NCBI GenBank assembly: GCA_013215295.1
Contig: JABSOZ010000002.1
Coordinates: 558,001-622,000, forward strand
Source of the DNA: Colwellia sp.
GTDB taxonomy: Bacteria > Pseudomonadota > Gammaproteobacteria > Enterobacterales > Alteromonadaceae
Reading direction: 5' to 3'
Length of the DNA stretch: 64,000 bases
Below are positions 9,134 through 18,769 of the stretch, piece by piece. Position 1 is the stretch's first letter, and each line of letters opens with the position of its first letter. The position numbers and the translations under genes were made by a program. The notes beneath the pieces are model-generated. The model was not told the DNA's origin. It saw only the letters and a list, made by a program, of their open reading frames with translations, and made no database searches.

Positions 9134-9938
9134 TGTTTGTTGTCTCGATATGGTAAGTTTCATCAGGCTCAAATAACATAGCGGTTACTGGTTTATTACT
9201 AAACTCTAGGCCGTGAGCTAATAACCCAGGAGCTGCAAGTAATTGCATTAACGCTCCGCCTTGTCGAGGTTGAAAACCTAAGTCTGCAAATACGGCAGCG
9301 GCAATACTTGTTTTAGTCACTCCAATATTTTTAGAATAGATAAGTGTTTGTAATTGACATAACCAAGAAAAAACATTGCCTTCAATAGCATAAGGTTTTA
9401 ATTTTTCGAGTAATATATTTGCATAAGTATCAGCATCACCATAATGTTGGGTAATACTAGGGATTTTTTTATTTAACGCATCTTCTTCAAATTCAACAAC
9501 CAGTTTCTTAGCCGCTTTGCGTAAAAAACGCATAGTTAATTCAATATTTCCCGCACCATCAAATGTACCTCCATAAACACCTAAAGCAATAGGCAAAATA
9601 TTTACAGTATCTGACTTACCTACACCTGCCGTAATACTCGCTTGAGCTGCGGGGTGCCTAGGGCCGGGGTTTATTAACGCTAACGCTAATTTATTAAAAA
9701 GAAGGCTATCTTTTTCAGATGGCAAATTACCTCTTAATAATAAATAAATAACATCGGCAAAATTACAATTTTCGAGTAAGTCTAAATGATCGTAACCATG
9801 AATAAGCTGTTTATTAACATGATATGGATTATGATCAGGCGACTGCTCATCAGTTATTTTAGTTTCAATTTTATTCGCAAAGACATCGCCCCGTGACTTT
9901 ACTGAACTTGATGCTGAGTTTATAGTTGAAGACGTCAT
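9126..9938 (-). CDS. Citrate-synthase/citryl-CoA lyase-like protein, apparently lacking catalytic His (first of pair)
   Basis: 270 residues. HGYDHLDLLENCNFADVIYL and LLLRGNLPSE match the N-terminal half of short citryl-CoA lyase-type proteins, and ALGVYGG the core helix. The usual catalytic LHGGA appears as FDGAG (Asp for His). No GFGHP motif is visible in the expected place, where IPSITQHYGDAD is found. The start ATG shares one base with the TAA of the TonB receptor gene (TAATG), so translation is coupled. Together with the following gene it would give two degenerate copies of the same fold, perhaps a heterodimer. Function unknown. Confidence 0.6.
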   Translation of the reverse strand: MTSSTINSASSSVKSRGDVFANKIETKITDEQSPDHNPYHVNKQLIHGYDHLDLLENCNFADVIYLLLRGNLPSEKDSLLFNKLALALINPGPRHPAAQASITAGVGKSDTVNILPIALGVYGGTFDGAGNIELTMRFLRKAAKKLVVEFEEDALNKKIPSITQHYGDADTYANILLEKLKPYAIEGNVFSWLCQLQTLIYSKNIGVTKTSIAAAVFADLGFQPRQGGALMQLLAAPGLLAHGLEFSNKPVTAMLFEPDETYHIETTNNE

Positions 9939-12046
9939 TAGTAATTAACCTTTGCTGTTAACCAATACCCACGTTCTTCTAACGGATAATCTTCAGATAT
10001 AACTCCATTAGAGGCTTCTCTAGCATTACTATCAAATAAATTTTTTGCTGCTAAAGTAATCGTGATATTATCGAGCCCAGTATAATTTAGCGTTAAGTTA
10101 GTCAAATTATAATCCTCTATTTCAGGCCGTAAATCTGTGGCAGCCCTATCTCTATTATTTATCCAAAAACTATTGGCATATACACTCAAATCAGGAGAAA
10201 TCTGCCATTGAATATTCATATCAAAGGTATCTTTTGGTGCATCAGCTATAGCGTTATCATCGCTATCTTCCGCATCTACCCTAGCGTAACCAAGTTTAAT
10301 TTTGAACCGATCATTTAATTGCCAATGTACTTCAAGTTCGCTACCTATGCCGTCTTGTTCAAGAGCATTTTCCTTCTTTCCAGCAACAACAGTTATTAAA
10401 TCAGATGCTTTGTATTTATAGATATTAAAGAGTATCTTCCAATCAAAATTAGGTCGGTAATCAAAAGCAAGGTCCCAGGTATCTATTTCTTCTGGTTTTA
10501 AATCTGGATTGCCAAGTAATACAGGGTTATTGCTGGAGAATAACTCACCAAAGGATGGTGCCCGAAAGGCGCTACCATAAAGCAATTTAGTGGTTAAGTT
10601 GTGCTGAGTTTGCCAAACCAGAGCTAACCGAGGGTTAACTGTAGAGCCAAAGTCAGAATAATCATCATAACGAATGCCGGCGGTAAACTCCCAATCACTA
10701 GCAAAAGCCCATTCATCTTGCAATGAGATATAGGAAAGTTGACGTTCACTATCGCCAAGGAAAATATAGGGTGTGCCTTTTACACTCGTTAAAGTACCGT
10801 CTTGAGTGGTTTGGCCATCTTGAATAATTCCTGGCCCGAAATTTTTTGCTTCATCTGTTATCTCTTCAGTATCCTTATAACCTAATTCGACCCGAAGATT
10901 ATGTTGGCTTATACCTGAATAAGTTGAAGTAAATTTAAATCCGTAGTTGGTGTCTTCTCCTTCAGGCGCACCGATAAACCCATCAGTATATTCAACCCCA
11001 TCAGCATGTATATAACCGGCGGGGAAAATTTTGAAATAAGTATAATCTTCAAATTGTTGATGAAACAAATTAATGTCAATATTCAGATTGTCTGTAACCT
11101 TTGTTTTATAGCCAAATTCTATATTAGTTTGTTTGCCAGTAACTTTATCACTATTTGATAATGCCTGCGCAGCTCCTGCTCCTGTGCCACCTTCTATATT
11201 CAGGTGCCATAAATTCGCATAAACGCCTTTATAATCAAGTTGAGCATGTAAATCGACGTAACGATGGCGTGTATCTAACGCCCCTGGTGCATTAGAAAGT
11301 CCTGACAATCCAAAAAGGTGCAGTAAATCTGTTTGCACTACCCGACTAGAATCGCCGCTGGTATCTTGCCACTGCCCATTAAAACTGAGCTTAAGATCAT
11401 CCTGTTGAAAACCATAATTAAACCAAGCACTTTTTGTGTCAAAAGATCCTGTTTTTATCCCTGCATCATTCTTAAAATCATTTTCAGTGCCTTTAGTAAT
11501 AACATTGATAACTCCCGAGTAGGCATCTGCACCATAAACAGCAGAGCCAGGGCCGCGTATTACTTCAATACGATCAATTAAATTAACCCCTAAGTCAAAA
11601 ATATTCCACTTTGCACCGTTAAAAGCAAAAGTAGTTCGCACCCCATTAACTAATACTAATACCTGAGAATTTTCGGCCGTGTGAATACCTCGAATAGAGT
11701 AGGAAGGATTCATTCGATTAAAATTAGAGGGATAGGTATGAATTCCCGTAACGGTTTCAATCACTTGATGAAGGGTGTTTGCACCCATTGCTTGAATTTC
11801 GTCAGCGGTTATCACTGTGGCAACTGAAGGCGCTTTATGAATAGACTTTTTGGTGCCTGTCGCGATACTAACAAATTCCTCATCGCCATAAAAATCTTCT
11901 AATGAATCATCAAAATCATCTTCGAATTCATCATTTTCACTATTAATGGGATTATCATTAAAGGCATCGTTGGCTGACAATAAAGGTGAATGAATGGCAA
12001 ATGCTGCCATTAAAGATAATGTTAAAATACTTCTAGTAAAAGACAT
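9938..12046 (-). CDS. TonB-dependent outer-membrane receptor
   Basis: 702 residues. A Sec signal peptide (to about residue 25) is followed by an unusually acidic stretch (residues ~30-55). The plug domain then runs through APSVATVITADEIQAMG, VNGVR and IDRIEVIRGPGSAVYGADAYSGVINVIT. A 22-strand-type barrel follows, with WQTQHNLTTKLLYGSAFRAPSFGELF, NPDLKPEE and a terminal aromatic strand. It imports a scarce ligand across the outer membrane using TonB energy. The RBS is AAGGA upstream of the ATG. It lies between a kinase gene and the citrate-synthase-like pair. The ligand is unknown. Confidence 0.93.
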   Translation of the reverse strand: MSFTRSILTLSLMAAFAIHSPLLSANDAFNDNPINSENDEFEDDFDDSLEDFYGDEEFVSIATGTKKSIHKAPSVATVITADEIQAMGANTLHQVIETVTGIHTYPSNFNRMNPSYSIRGIHTAENSQVLVLVNGVRTTFAFNGAKWNIFDLGVNLIDRIEVIRGPGSAVYGADAYSGVINVITKGTENDFKNDAGIKTGSFDTKSAWFNYGFQQDDLKLSFNGQWQDTSGDSSRVVQTDLLHLFGLSGLSNAPGALDTRHRYVDLHAQLDYKGVYANLWHLNIEGGTGAGAAQALSNSDKVTGKQTNIEFGYKTKVTDNLNIDINLFHQQFEDYTYFKIFPAGYIHADGVEYTDGFIGAPEGEDTNYGFKFTSTYSGISQHNLRVELGYKDTEEITDEAKNFGPGIIQDGQTTQDGTLTSVKGTPYIFLGDSERQLSYISLQDEWAFASDWEFTAGIRYDDYSDFGSTVNPRLALVWQTQHNLTTKLLYGSAFRAPSFGELFSSNNPVLLGNPDLKPEEIDTWDLAFDYRPNFDWKILFNIYKYKASDLITVVAGKKENALEQDGIGSELEVHWQLNDRFKIKLGYARVDAEDSDDNAIADAPKDTFDMNIQWQISPDLSVYANSFWINNRDRAATDLRPEIEDYNLTNLTLNYTGLDNITITLAAKNLFDSNAREASNGVISEDYPLEERGYWLTAKVNY

Positions 12047-12087
12047 AAGGAGTTCCTTAGTAATACATTATTATTCAGTGATTTTAG

Positions 12088-12121
12088 TTTTTGTTATTTT
12101 TATATTTTTGTTATTTTTATA
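12088..12121. repeat. 17-bp direct repeat in the receptor leader
   Basis: Two exact head-to-tail copies of a T-rich 17-mer (12088-12104 and 12105-12121), followed by a shorter variant, lie in the 93-base gap between the kinase and receptor genes. On the minus strand this is an A-rich stretch upstream of the receptor, where an UP element or slippage-prone promoter could sit. Confidence 0.6.
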
Positions 12122-12139
12122 TTTTATATTTTTATATAG

Positions 12140-13705
12140 TCAATTATCAGCAGGTAGCGACTGTTTTACTGTAAACACTGAACCTATGCCCAGTTCGCTT
12201 TTAACGCTTATTGTTGCGCCCATTAATTGGCAAAAATTTTGAGTAATTGCCATACCTAAACCAGTCCCTTCAAAACGCCTAGTTTGGCTGCCATCAACTT
12301 GAGTAAACTGTTCAAAGATAAAATCTAGTTTATCCTTGGCTATTCCGACACCGGTATCGGAGACTGAAAAGTGTAAAAAGCTTTTATCATTAAAAATATC
12401 AAAGGTTATTATGCCATTTCTTGTAAATTTACAGGCATTGCTGAGAATATTAAGAAATACTTGCATAAGCTTTTGTCGATCAATCATTAATGTTGATGTT
12501 AATGCGCCAATGTTAACGATGAGTTCGTTGTTGTTAGCAATCGCCATCGGGCGTATTGTGTCTAGAGTTTCGTGAACTAAATTATTAATATTGACTGCTT
12601 TTAAGTGTAAGTCCATCCGGCCTGCTTCAATTTTAGCCAAGTCTAGAATATTATTAATTAAGGCGAGTAAGTTATGAGCGCTGCGAATACTTTTGTCTAA
12701 ATCTTCCACTTGCGCGTCCATACATTCTAGTTCTAAGTCTTCTCTTACTAAGTCAGTGTAACCAATAATGGCTTGCAAAGGCGTACGTAATTCATGGCTA
12801 ATATTAGCTAAAAATTCAGATTTATGTCGACTAGCGGTCAAGGCACCGTCTCTGGCAACGATTAATTCTTGTGTTCTAATTTCAATTTCTGATTCTAAGG
12901 TATCTTGGTTTTTTTCTAAGGTCTTATTTTGCTGCTCTAGCGTTGACATCATTTGATTGTAGATCTGTGCAATCTGTCTGATTTCTAGTGTGCCATTGAT
13001 GGGGGCTTTAGAATATAACCCTGAGTCACGCGCGTTTTCCATTGTTTGAGATAATATTAATAACGGCTCAATCATGCGATTAATAATTAGACTGATTAAA
13101 AAGACTAAAATAATGGCGATGAATGTTCCGGTAGTTAAATTGTTAATAAAAATAGTTCGCTGAATTTCATGTAAGGTCGTTTTATTATATTTAATGACTA
13201 CGTGACCTATAACTTTACTTTCTGTTGCTTCTTCATCGGGGTCAATCAAATCATTATCATAAAGGTCTTCTGAATAATTAACAGGCGCACTAAAAATCCA
13301 AAATGAATCATTTTCTTCTAACAATTGACTTTTTTCTAATAAATGTTGAGTGGGGATATTAATTTGGGAAGTTAACTGTTCTGCTGACGATATGAGTTGC
13401 TCTCCATCATCTTTATATATAGCGACACTGATAACAGCAGCGAAGCCTAGTGTTTGTTTTATCGCTTCTTGAGCATTCTCTTCGCTACCTGTTAGGAGTG
13501 CAAGTACTGCTTGGTCGGCAAAATTATGGGTAATTTGAACATTATTATCTATGGTTGTTTTTCGTAATGTTTGGCTTGATTGCCAAGCTGTGAGGATAGA
13601 GGTTATTAAGGTTAACAAAATAATGCTAACAACAACGATCGTTAATAGTTGTCGTTTAAAACTAACTTGTGGCTTAACAGTGTGTTGTTTTAATGGCATT
13701 AACAT
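12140..13705 (-). CDS. Membrane sensor histidine kinase
   Basis: 521 residues. The order is TM1 (~20-42), a periplasmic sensor region of ~140 residues, TM2 (~182-205), HAMP, coiled coil, HisKA with His304 in NISHELRTPL, and HATPase with NILSNACKF, DTGVGIAKDKL and GTGLGMAI. It ends with the ATPase domain and has no attached receiver. No response regulator gene is adjacent, so the partner is elsewhere. It begins 11 bases after the periplasmic substrate-binding gene and precedes the receptor gene, so it may report periplasmic ligand status to that transport cluster (inference). Confidence 0.93.
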   Translation of the reverse strand: MLMPLKQHTVKPQVSFKRQLLTIVVVSIILLTLITSILTAWQSSQTLRKTTIDNNVQITHNFADQAVLALLTGSEENAQEAIKQTLGFAAVISVAIYKDDGEQLISSAEQLTSQINIPTQHLLEKSQLLEENDSFWIFSAPVNYSEDLYDNDLIDPDEEATESKVIGHVVIKYNKTTLHEIQRTIFINNLTTGTFIAIILVFLISLIINRMIEPLLILSQTMENARDSGLYSKAPINGTLEIRQIAQIYNQMMSTLEQQNKTLEKNQDTLESEIEIRTQELIVARDGALTASRHKSEFLANISHELRTPLQAIIGYTDLVREDLELECMDAQVEDLDKSIRSAHNLLALINNILDLAKIEAGRMDLHLKAVNINNLVHETLDTIRPMAIANNNELIVNIGALTSTLMIDRQKLMQVFLNILSNACKFTRNGIITFDIFNDKSFLHFSVSDTGVGIAKDKLDFIFEQFTQVDGSQTRRFEGTGLGMAITQNFCQLMGATISVKSELGIGSVFTVKQSLPADN

Positions 13706-13716
13706 TGTTCCAAATA

Positions 13717-14706
13717 CTATCGTGGAAACGTTAATTTAAATAACTGTTGTTGCTCAGAGCTATATTTTAGCCCTAAGTGTGCAGCAGTACGTAAATTTAC
13801 GGCTAATAAAGTTGATTTCAATGCAGCAAAGTTCTTTTGTTCAGGTTGCTGCTCTAGTTCATGTACCATAGTGAATAAATGTTTACCTAAGGCAAAGTTA
13901 TCTGGATAGGTAGAGAAAAGTGCCCCTCGTTTTGCATGTGACGGTTTACTAGAGAACACCACAACTTCTTTGGCCCAAGCTTTTTCTAAAATTAGGGGTA
14001 AGGTAATTTTGTCATGTGATGATATACGATCGAATGGCAGCCATATTGCGTCTTTATTGGATACGCCGGAAGAAAAAATTTGCTGATAAAAGGTGATCGC
14101 TTGTGCCGTATCGCTGACTTCTTGCAAGTGTAAGGTTAACCCTTTTTCTAAGGCTGCACTTTTAGCTAATTCAATTAACCATGCACTTTTCTTACTGTAA
14201 GCCACATGAATATTTTTAACATTAGGAGCGACTTGTTCAAGGTAATTAAATAAGTAAGCGGGATCCGTAATTAAGCTTATGCCTGACACGCCATTAGGGC
14301 TAATAGGTAAAGCCCCTGAAACGACTTGGAATTTTTTTGTCTGATCATCTAAAGTAAATTTGGACAATTGTTTGGCTAACCTCCAACCTGGACGTCCTAA
14401 TACAATCACTTTATTTATGTGATTTTGTTCAAGGTTTAGCGCTATTTTTTCAGCATTAAATTTTTTTTCTATAATAAATTTTTCAATTGTTATGTTTTTA
14501 CTGCTTTTATTAGCCGCTTCTATGGTACCTGCGATAATATTTTGATAAATAGAATTATAAGGTTCTCTAGCTTGAGGATAGAAAATGGCAATCTTGTTTA
14601 TGTACTTATTGTTAGTATTTTCGGCATAGGAATAGCCCACTAATAAAAGGTTAGACATCAAAAATATGGTTAAAAAAAACTTATTTGCTAAACAATAACG
14701 CAACAA
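13717..14706 (-). CDS. Periplasmic ABC-type substrate-binding protein
   Basis: 329 residues from a TTG start with AAGG six bases upstream; the signal peptide runs to about SYA-EN at residue 28. The mature part resembles the ABC_sub_bind (PF04392-type) fold: IAIFYPQAREPYNSIYQNII at the start, IWLPFDRISSH in the second lobe and NLRTAAHLGL near the end. No ABC permease or ATPase accompanies it. With the kinase 11 bases downstream, it may serve as the periplasmic sensor for that kinase rather than for transport (inference). Confidence 0.8.
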   Translation of the reverse strand: MLRYCLANKFFLTIFLMSNLLLVGYSYAENTNNKYINKIAIFYPQAREPYNSIYQNIIAGTIEAANKSSKNITIEKFIIEKKFNAEKIALNLEQNHINKVIVLGRPGWRLAKQLSKFTLDDQTKKFQVVSGALPISPNGVSGISLITDPAYLFNYLEQVAPNVKNIHVAYSKKSAWLIELAKSAALEKGLTLHLQEVSDTAQAITFYQQIFSSGVSNKDAIWLPFDRISSHDKITLPLILEKAWAKEVVVFSSKPSHAKRGALFSTYPDNFALGKHLFTMVHELEQQPEQKNFAALKSTLLAVNLRTAAHLGLKYSSEQQQLFKLTFPR

Positions 14707-14928
14707 ACAGTACCTTAAATAGTAACTGGATGTTAAGTATACCTTTATTTTAATAAAAGACGAGGATAAAAGGTCGCATCAGCCTAAAGTAGAATGACAC
14801 TGTAGCAGCATAGGTTCCAGAGCATTCAACGTCTGCAATTATGCCGTTAATATTATTGGGGGGTTGGTTTAGTGCGTTGAACAATCAAAGGGGCAGAACG
14901 AGTAATTTAAAGTACTCTATAAAAAATC

Positions 14929-14966
14929 AAAAAAGCCTGAATAACGAATTATTCAGGCTTTTTTTA
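14929..14966 (-). terminator. Terminator of rplS
   Basis: Stem AAAAGCCTGAATAA / TTATTCAGGCTTTT with loop CGAA and flanking A and T runs, so it can act in both directions. It lies 37 bases past the rplS stop. Confidence 0.85.
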
Positions 14967-15002
14967 TGCGTATTGCTAAAGCAAAACTTGGTTAAAAAGA
15001 AC

Positions 15003-15356
15003 TTATCTTTTTGCCAATTTCTCTTTAATACGTGCTTTACGGCCAGATAGCTCGCGCAAGTAGTAAAGTTTAGCTTGACGAACATCACCGCGACGTTTCA
15101 CTTCAATTGAGTCAACAATTGGGCTATGTGTCTGGAATACACGTTCTACACCAACACCGTTCGAGATTTTACGAACAGTGAATGCAGAATTGATGCCACG
15201 GTTTTTAACAGCAATAATTACACCTTCAAACGCTTGAAGACGTGATTTATCACCTTCTGTAACTTTTACTTGTACAACAACAGTGTCGCCTGGTGCGAAT
15301 GCTGGTAAATCTGTTTTCATCTGCTCTTTTTCGAGCATATCAATAATCTTACTCAT
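15003..15356 (-). CDS. rplS: Ribosomal protein L19
   Basis: 117 residues, the usual length. It contains [30 protein letters not shown] and [27 protein letters not shown], all hallmark L19 sequences. L19 sits at the 30S-50S interface of the large subunit. It is the last gene of the conserved rpsP-rimM-trmD-rplS operon, 37 bases after trmD. Confidence 0.98.
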   Translation of the reverse strand: MSKIIDMLEKEQMKTDLPAFAPGDTVVVQVKVTEGDKSRLQAFEGVIIAVKNRGINSAFTVRKISNGVGVERVFQTHSPIVDSIEVKRRGDVRQAKLYYLRELSGRKARIKEKLAKR

Positions 15357-15393
15357 AATACCTTCTTCCTAGAGTTCACAGGCATCAACATTT

Positions 15394-16215
15394 TCATTTG
15401 TTATCATCTTTAATAGAAGCTAACATTTTCTTTTGTTCCGCTGTCAGAGCTAGGTTAGTTAATAATTCTGGTCTTCTAGTCCACGTTCTTTCTAGTGACT
15501 TAAACATGCGCCATTGCTTTATGTGTTCGTGATTACCACTGAGTAACACTTTAGGTACCGACATAGCTTCTATTGAAGTGTCGAGTACTTCTGGCCTTGT
15601 GTAATGTGGACAATCTAACAAACCATCTGAGAAAGAATCTTGCTCAGCTGATTGATTATGTCCTAAAACACCCGGCACAAAACGTGCTATTGCATCGATC
15701 ATATTCATTGCGGGGAGTTCTCCACCGCTCAGTACATAATCACCGACTGACCATTCTTCGTCGATTTCCGACTCAATTAATCGTTCGTCTATGCCTTCAT
15801 AACGCCCTGCTATAAATAGCAATTTATTATGTTGTGCTAATTCGCGTACACCTGCTTGGTCGAGTTTACGTCCCTGCGGTGACAAATATATAACCTTAAC
15901 TTGTTCTTTATCAGAACTACTATTATCACCTGATGCAGAGTCTGCTGCGATATTCGCGGCAGCTTTTGCGGCTTTAATAGCATCACGTAGCGGTTGCACC
16001 ATCATTAACATGCCCGGACCACCACCATAAGGACGGTCGTCAACGGTTCTATGTTTGTCGTGCGTAAAGTCTCTTGGATTCCACTTATGAAATTCAATTA
16101 ACCCGTTACGGATCGCTCGGCCTGTCACCCCATACTCTGTAATGGCGTCAAACATTTCAGGAAAAAGGCTTATCACCCCGTACCATCGTTTGTTTGTTGA
16201 AACGCTATTACTCAA
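15394..16215 (-). CDS. trmD: tRNA (guanine-N1-)-methyltransferase
   Basis: About 273 residues from a TTG at 16215, one base after the rimM stop. A longer ATG frame reaches 16263 but would lie inside rimM. TrmD methylates G37 of tRNAs with a following G and prevents frameshifting. Visible motifs are [66 protein letters not shown] and [11 protein letters not shown]. Compared with the E. coli protein there is a Ser/Asp-rich insertion of about a dozen residues before [10 protein letters not shown]. Confidence 0.95.
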   Translation of the reverse strand: MSNSVSTNKRWYGVISLFPEMFDAITEYGVTGRAIRNGLIEFHKWNPRDFTHDKHRTVDDRPYGGGPGMLMMVQPLRDAIKAAKAAANIAADSASGDNSSSDKEQVKVIYLSPQGRKLDQAGVRELAQHNKLLFIAGRYEGIDERLIESEIDEEWSVGDYVLSGGELPAMNMIDAIARFVPGVLGHNQSAEQDSFSDGLLDCPHYTRPEVLDTSIEAMSVPKVLLSGNHEHIKQWRMFKSLERTWTRRPELLTNLALTAEQKKMLASIKDDNK

Positions 16216-16216
16216 G

Positions 16217-16747
16217 TTAGAAACCTGGGTCCCAGTCAACACAAATTTGTTTATTTTCAGCACTAACCGATTTTATAACTTGTTCAAAAAGATACGGAAT
16301 TAAACGCTCTTTTTGACCGAAGCCATCATTACGATTAGCTTTTACAACCAGTACATCGTTAGCGCCAGTTTCCAAAATTTCAGAAACTTGACCAAGGTCG
16401 TAACCTTTGTCAGTAACAACAGTCATGCCGATTAGATCGCGCCAGTAAAACTCCCCTTCAGGTAATTCTGCTAGTACGCTTTCATTTACAAATATTTCTG
16501 AGCCAACAAGCTTTTGGGCTATATCGCGATCATCAATACCTGCTACATGAACAACAATTCCGTTATTATGTTTGCGCCAATCAGATATTTCGACTGATTG
16601 TATTTTATTCCCTAATTTTAGAGACCAAGGAAAATAGTCTAAAATAGCTTCGGTTTCATCAGTGAATGAATGAATTTTCAACCAACCTTTGATACCGTAA
16701 ACTGCGCCTACTTTACCGAGGATGACTTCTTTATTTATTTCTTCCAC
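16217..16747 (-). CDS. rimM: 16S rRNA processing/30S maturation protein RimM
   Basis: 176 residues from a GTG with AGGAG five bases upstream. The RimM N-terminal domain ([20 protein letters not shown]) and PRC-barrel domain ([34 protein letters not shown]) are both complete. It binds S19 and helps mature the 30S head. It is the second gene of the rpsP operon and its stop is one base from the trmD start. Confidence 0.97.
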   Translation of the reverse strand: MEEINKEVILGKVGAVYGIKGWLKIHSFTDETEAILDYFPWSLKLGNKIQSVEISDWRKHNNGIVVHVAGIDDRDIAQKLVGSEIFVNESVLAELPEGEFYWRDLIGMTVVTDKGYDLGQVSEILETGANDVLVVKANRNDGFGQKERLIPYLFEQVIKSVSAENKQICVDWDPGF

Positions 16748-16773
16748 AACGACTCCTAAACCTACTAAATTAA

Positions 16774-17022
16774 TTAAGCTGCTACTTGAGCATCTTTCAC
16801 TAACTTAGCCACACGATCAGATAAACCAGCACCTTGACCAATCCAATGGTTGATACGGTCTAGGTCTAAGCGTAATTTCTCAGCTTGACCTTCTGCTGTT
16901 GGGTTAAAAAAGCCAACTTTCTCGATGAAACGACCATCGCGAGAGTTACGGCTATCTGCAACAACAACCTGATAGAATGGACGCTTTTTGGCGCCGCCAC
17001 GAGCTAAACGAATGGTTACCAT
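16774..17022 (-). CDS. rpsP: Ribosomal protein S16
   Basis: 82 residues, normal length. It starts [20 protein letters not shown] and contains [20 protein letters not shown], diagnostic of S16. First gene of the rpsP-rimM-trmD-rplS operon; the promoter should lie in 17023-17227. Confidence 0.98.
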   Translation of the reverse strand: MVTIRLARGGAKKRPFYQVVVADSRNSRDGRFIEKVGFFNPTAEGQAEKLRLDLDRINHWIGQGAGLSDRVAKLVKDAQVAA

Positions 17023-17227
17023 ATCGCCCTCTATTATTTAAAGTGTTAAAACGAATTTTCCAGACAATTTCTGACACCCTAGGTGACAGAAAAGCTCGCG
17101 TATTTTACGCTTCCTAGAATAAATAGCAAGTATAATAATCACTCGCGGTGATTGCTTGATAAGCTTTTCGTCTAATAACGATTAAAAGACATTAACTTAA
17201 TCGCTGTATTTACGTCTTTAAAAAGCA

Positions 17228-17251
17228 AAAAGATAGCAAACGCTACCTTTT
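17228..17251 (-). terminator. Terminator downstream of ffh
   Basis: AAAAGATAGC and GCTACCTTTT form a 10-bp stem with one mismatch, loop AAAC and flanking A/T runs. It lies beyond the duplicated ffh tail, so the duplication separated ffh from its terminator. Confidence 0.7.
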
Positions 17252-17274
17252 AAAAGTGTAAATACTAGTAATAC

Positions 17275-17360
17275 TTAACGGCCAAACATTCCGCCGCCCA
17301 TACCACCTGCTCCAACTGGGGGCATCATGCCTTTCAATAGGATGTGCTCGCATCATTTTT
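17275..17360 (-). pseudogene. Duplicated 3' tail of ffh
   Basis: About 60 bases nearly identical to the end of ffh (17381-17440) reappear 106 bases downstream. Read in the ffh frame this gives GMMPPVGAGGMGGGMFGR and a stop, differing from ffh by one residue (V for G). Similarity continues weakly to CGCATCATTTTT at 17349-17360. There is no start codon, so it is a non-coding remnant of a tandem duplication. Confidence 0.85.
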
Positions 17361-17380
17361 ATTTTTAAATGATGTGTAGC

Positions 17381-18769
17381 TTAACGGCCAAACATTCCGC
17401 CGCCCATACCACCTGCTCCACCTGGGGGCATCATGCCCTTCATTGAACGCATCATTTTTTGCATACCTCCTTTGCCTGACATTTTCTTCATCATTTTTTG
17501 CATTTGCATAAATTGTTTCAATAAACGATTCACGTCTTGAATTTGTGTACCTGAACCTGCAGCAATTCTGCGTTTGCGAGAGCCTTTAATAATGTCTGGT
17601 CGTTCACGCTCACCTTTAGTCATCGAACTAATAATCGCTTCCATACGCAAGGTAACCTTATCATCCATTTGATCTTTGATTTTATCTGACATATTGCCCA
17701 TACCTGGCAATTTGTCCATCATGCTTGTCATGCCACCCATGTTTTTCATTTGCACAAGTTGCTCACGAAAGTCTTCTAAATCAAAACCTTTACCGCTCTT
17801 GAATTTTTTCGCTAATTTTTCAGCTTTCTTTTTATCAACCTTTTGTTCAACTTCCTCGATTAAAGAAAGTACGTCACCCATGCCAAGAATACGAGAGGCA
17901 ATACGGTCGGGATGAAAAGGCTCTAACGCTTCAATTTTTTCACCTACACCCATAAATTTAATAGGTTTGCCGGTAATATGACGAATAGAAAGTGCAGCAC
18001 CACCTCTAGCGTCACCATCAGTTTTCGTTAAAATGATACCGGTTAATGGTAATGCTTCGCCAAATGCTTTAGCGCTATTGGCGGCATCTTGACCCGTCAT
18101 TGCATCAACAGTAAATAATGTTTCTACTGGATTAATTGCAGCATGTAAGTCTTGAATTTCAGTCATCATGTCTTTATCAACATGTAAACGACCGGCAGTA
18201 TCAACAATCAGTACATCGAATAAAAACTTTTTAGCATGTTCAATCGCGGCATTAGCAATATCAATTGGCTTTTGCGAAATGTCACTTGGGAAAAATTCAA
18301 TACTAATTTCATTCGCTAAAGTTTCTAGTTGTTTAATTGCTGCTGGACGATATACATCAACACTTACGACTAATACTTTTTTCTTTTCACGTTCCGTTAA
18401 GTATTTTGATAGTTTTGCAACAGAGGTCGTTTTACCTGCCCCTTGCAAACCTGCCATTAATACAACAGCAGGTGGAGCTGCTTTTAAATTAAGCGTCTCG
18501 TTCACTTCACCCATAGCATGTACAAGTTCTTTTTGAACAATTTTTACGAAGACTTGCCCCGGGCTTAAGCTTTTAGAAACATCTTGACCAACCGCACTTT
18601 CTTTTACTTTAGCGATAAACTCACGAATAACAGGTAAGGCGACATCGGCTTCGAGAAGTGCCATACGCACTTCACGTAACGTTTCTTTAATGTTGTCTTC
18701 AGTTAATCGGCCTCGGCCACTGATATTTTTTAACGTTTTCGTTAAACGATCGGAAAGATTCTCAAACAT
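17381..18769 (-). CDS. ffh: Signal recognition particle protein Ffh
   Basis: 462 residues from the ATG at 18769 (MFENLSDRL). The frame extends 29 codons further upstream, but that part does not look like Ffh. The N domain is followed by the G domain with GLQGAGKTT, DTAGR and TKTDGDARGG, and by a Met-rich M domain ending GGMGGGMFGR. Ffh binds 4.5S RNA and signal sequences for cotranslational membrane targeting. It is transcribed toward rpsP, and its last ~60 bases are repeated downstream. Confidence 0.97.
   Translation of the reverse strand: MFENLSDRLTKTLKNISGRGRLTEDNIKETLREVRMALLEADVALPVIREFIAKVKESAVGQDVSKSLSPGQVFVKIVQKELVHAMGEVNETLNLKAAPPAVVLMAGLQGAGKTTSVAKLSKYLTEREKKKVLVVSVDVYRPAAIKQLETLANEISIEFFPSDISQKPIDIANAAIEHAKKFLFDVLIVDTAGRLHVDKDMMTEIQDLHAAINPVETLFTVDAMTGQDAANSAKAFGEALPLTGIILTKTDGDARGGAALSIRHITGKPIKFMGVGEKIEALEPFHPDRIASRILGMGDVLSLIEEVEQKVDKKKAEKLAKKFKSGKGFDLEDFREQLVQMKNMGGMTSMMDKLPGMGNMSDKIKDQMDDKVTLRMEAIISSMTKGERERPDIIKGSRKRRIAAGSGTQIQDVNRLLKQFMQMQKMMKKMSGKGGMQKMMRSMKGMMPPGGAGGMGGGMFGR

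Noticed and set aside
8839-9181. Plus-strand frames opposite the citrate-synthase-like genes
   Set aside because: No recognisable protein or RBS; antisense to genes with clear family similarity.
16217-16263. Longer N-terminus of TrmD
   Set aside because: The extra residues lie inside rimM and have no counterpart in TrmD; the TTG at 16215 fits operon spacing.
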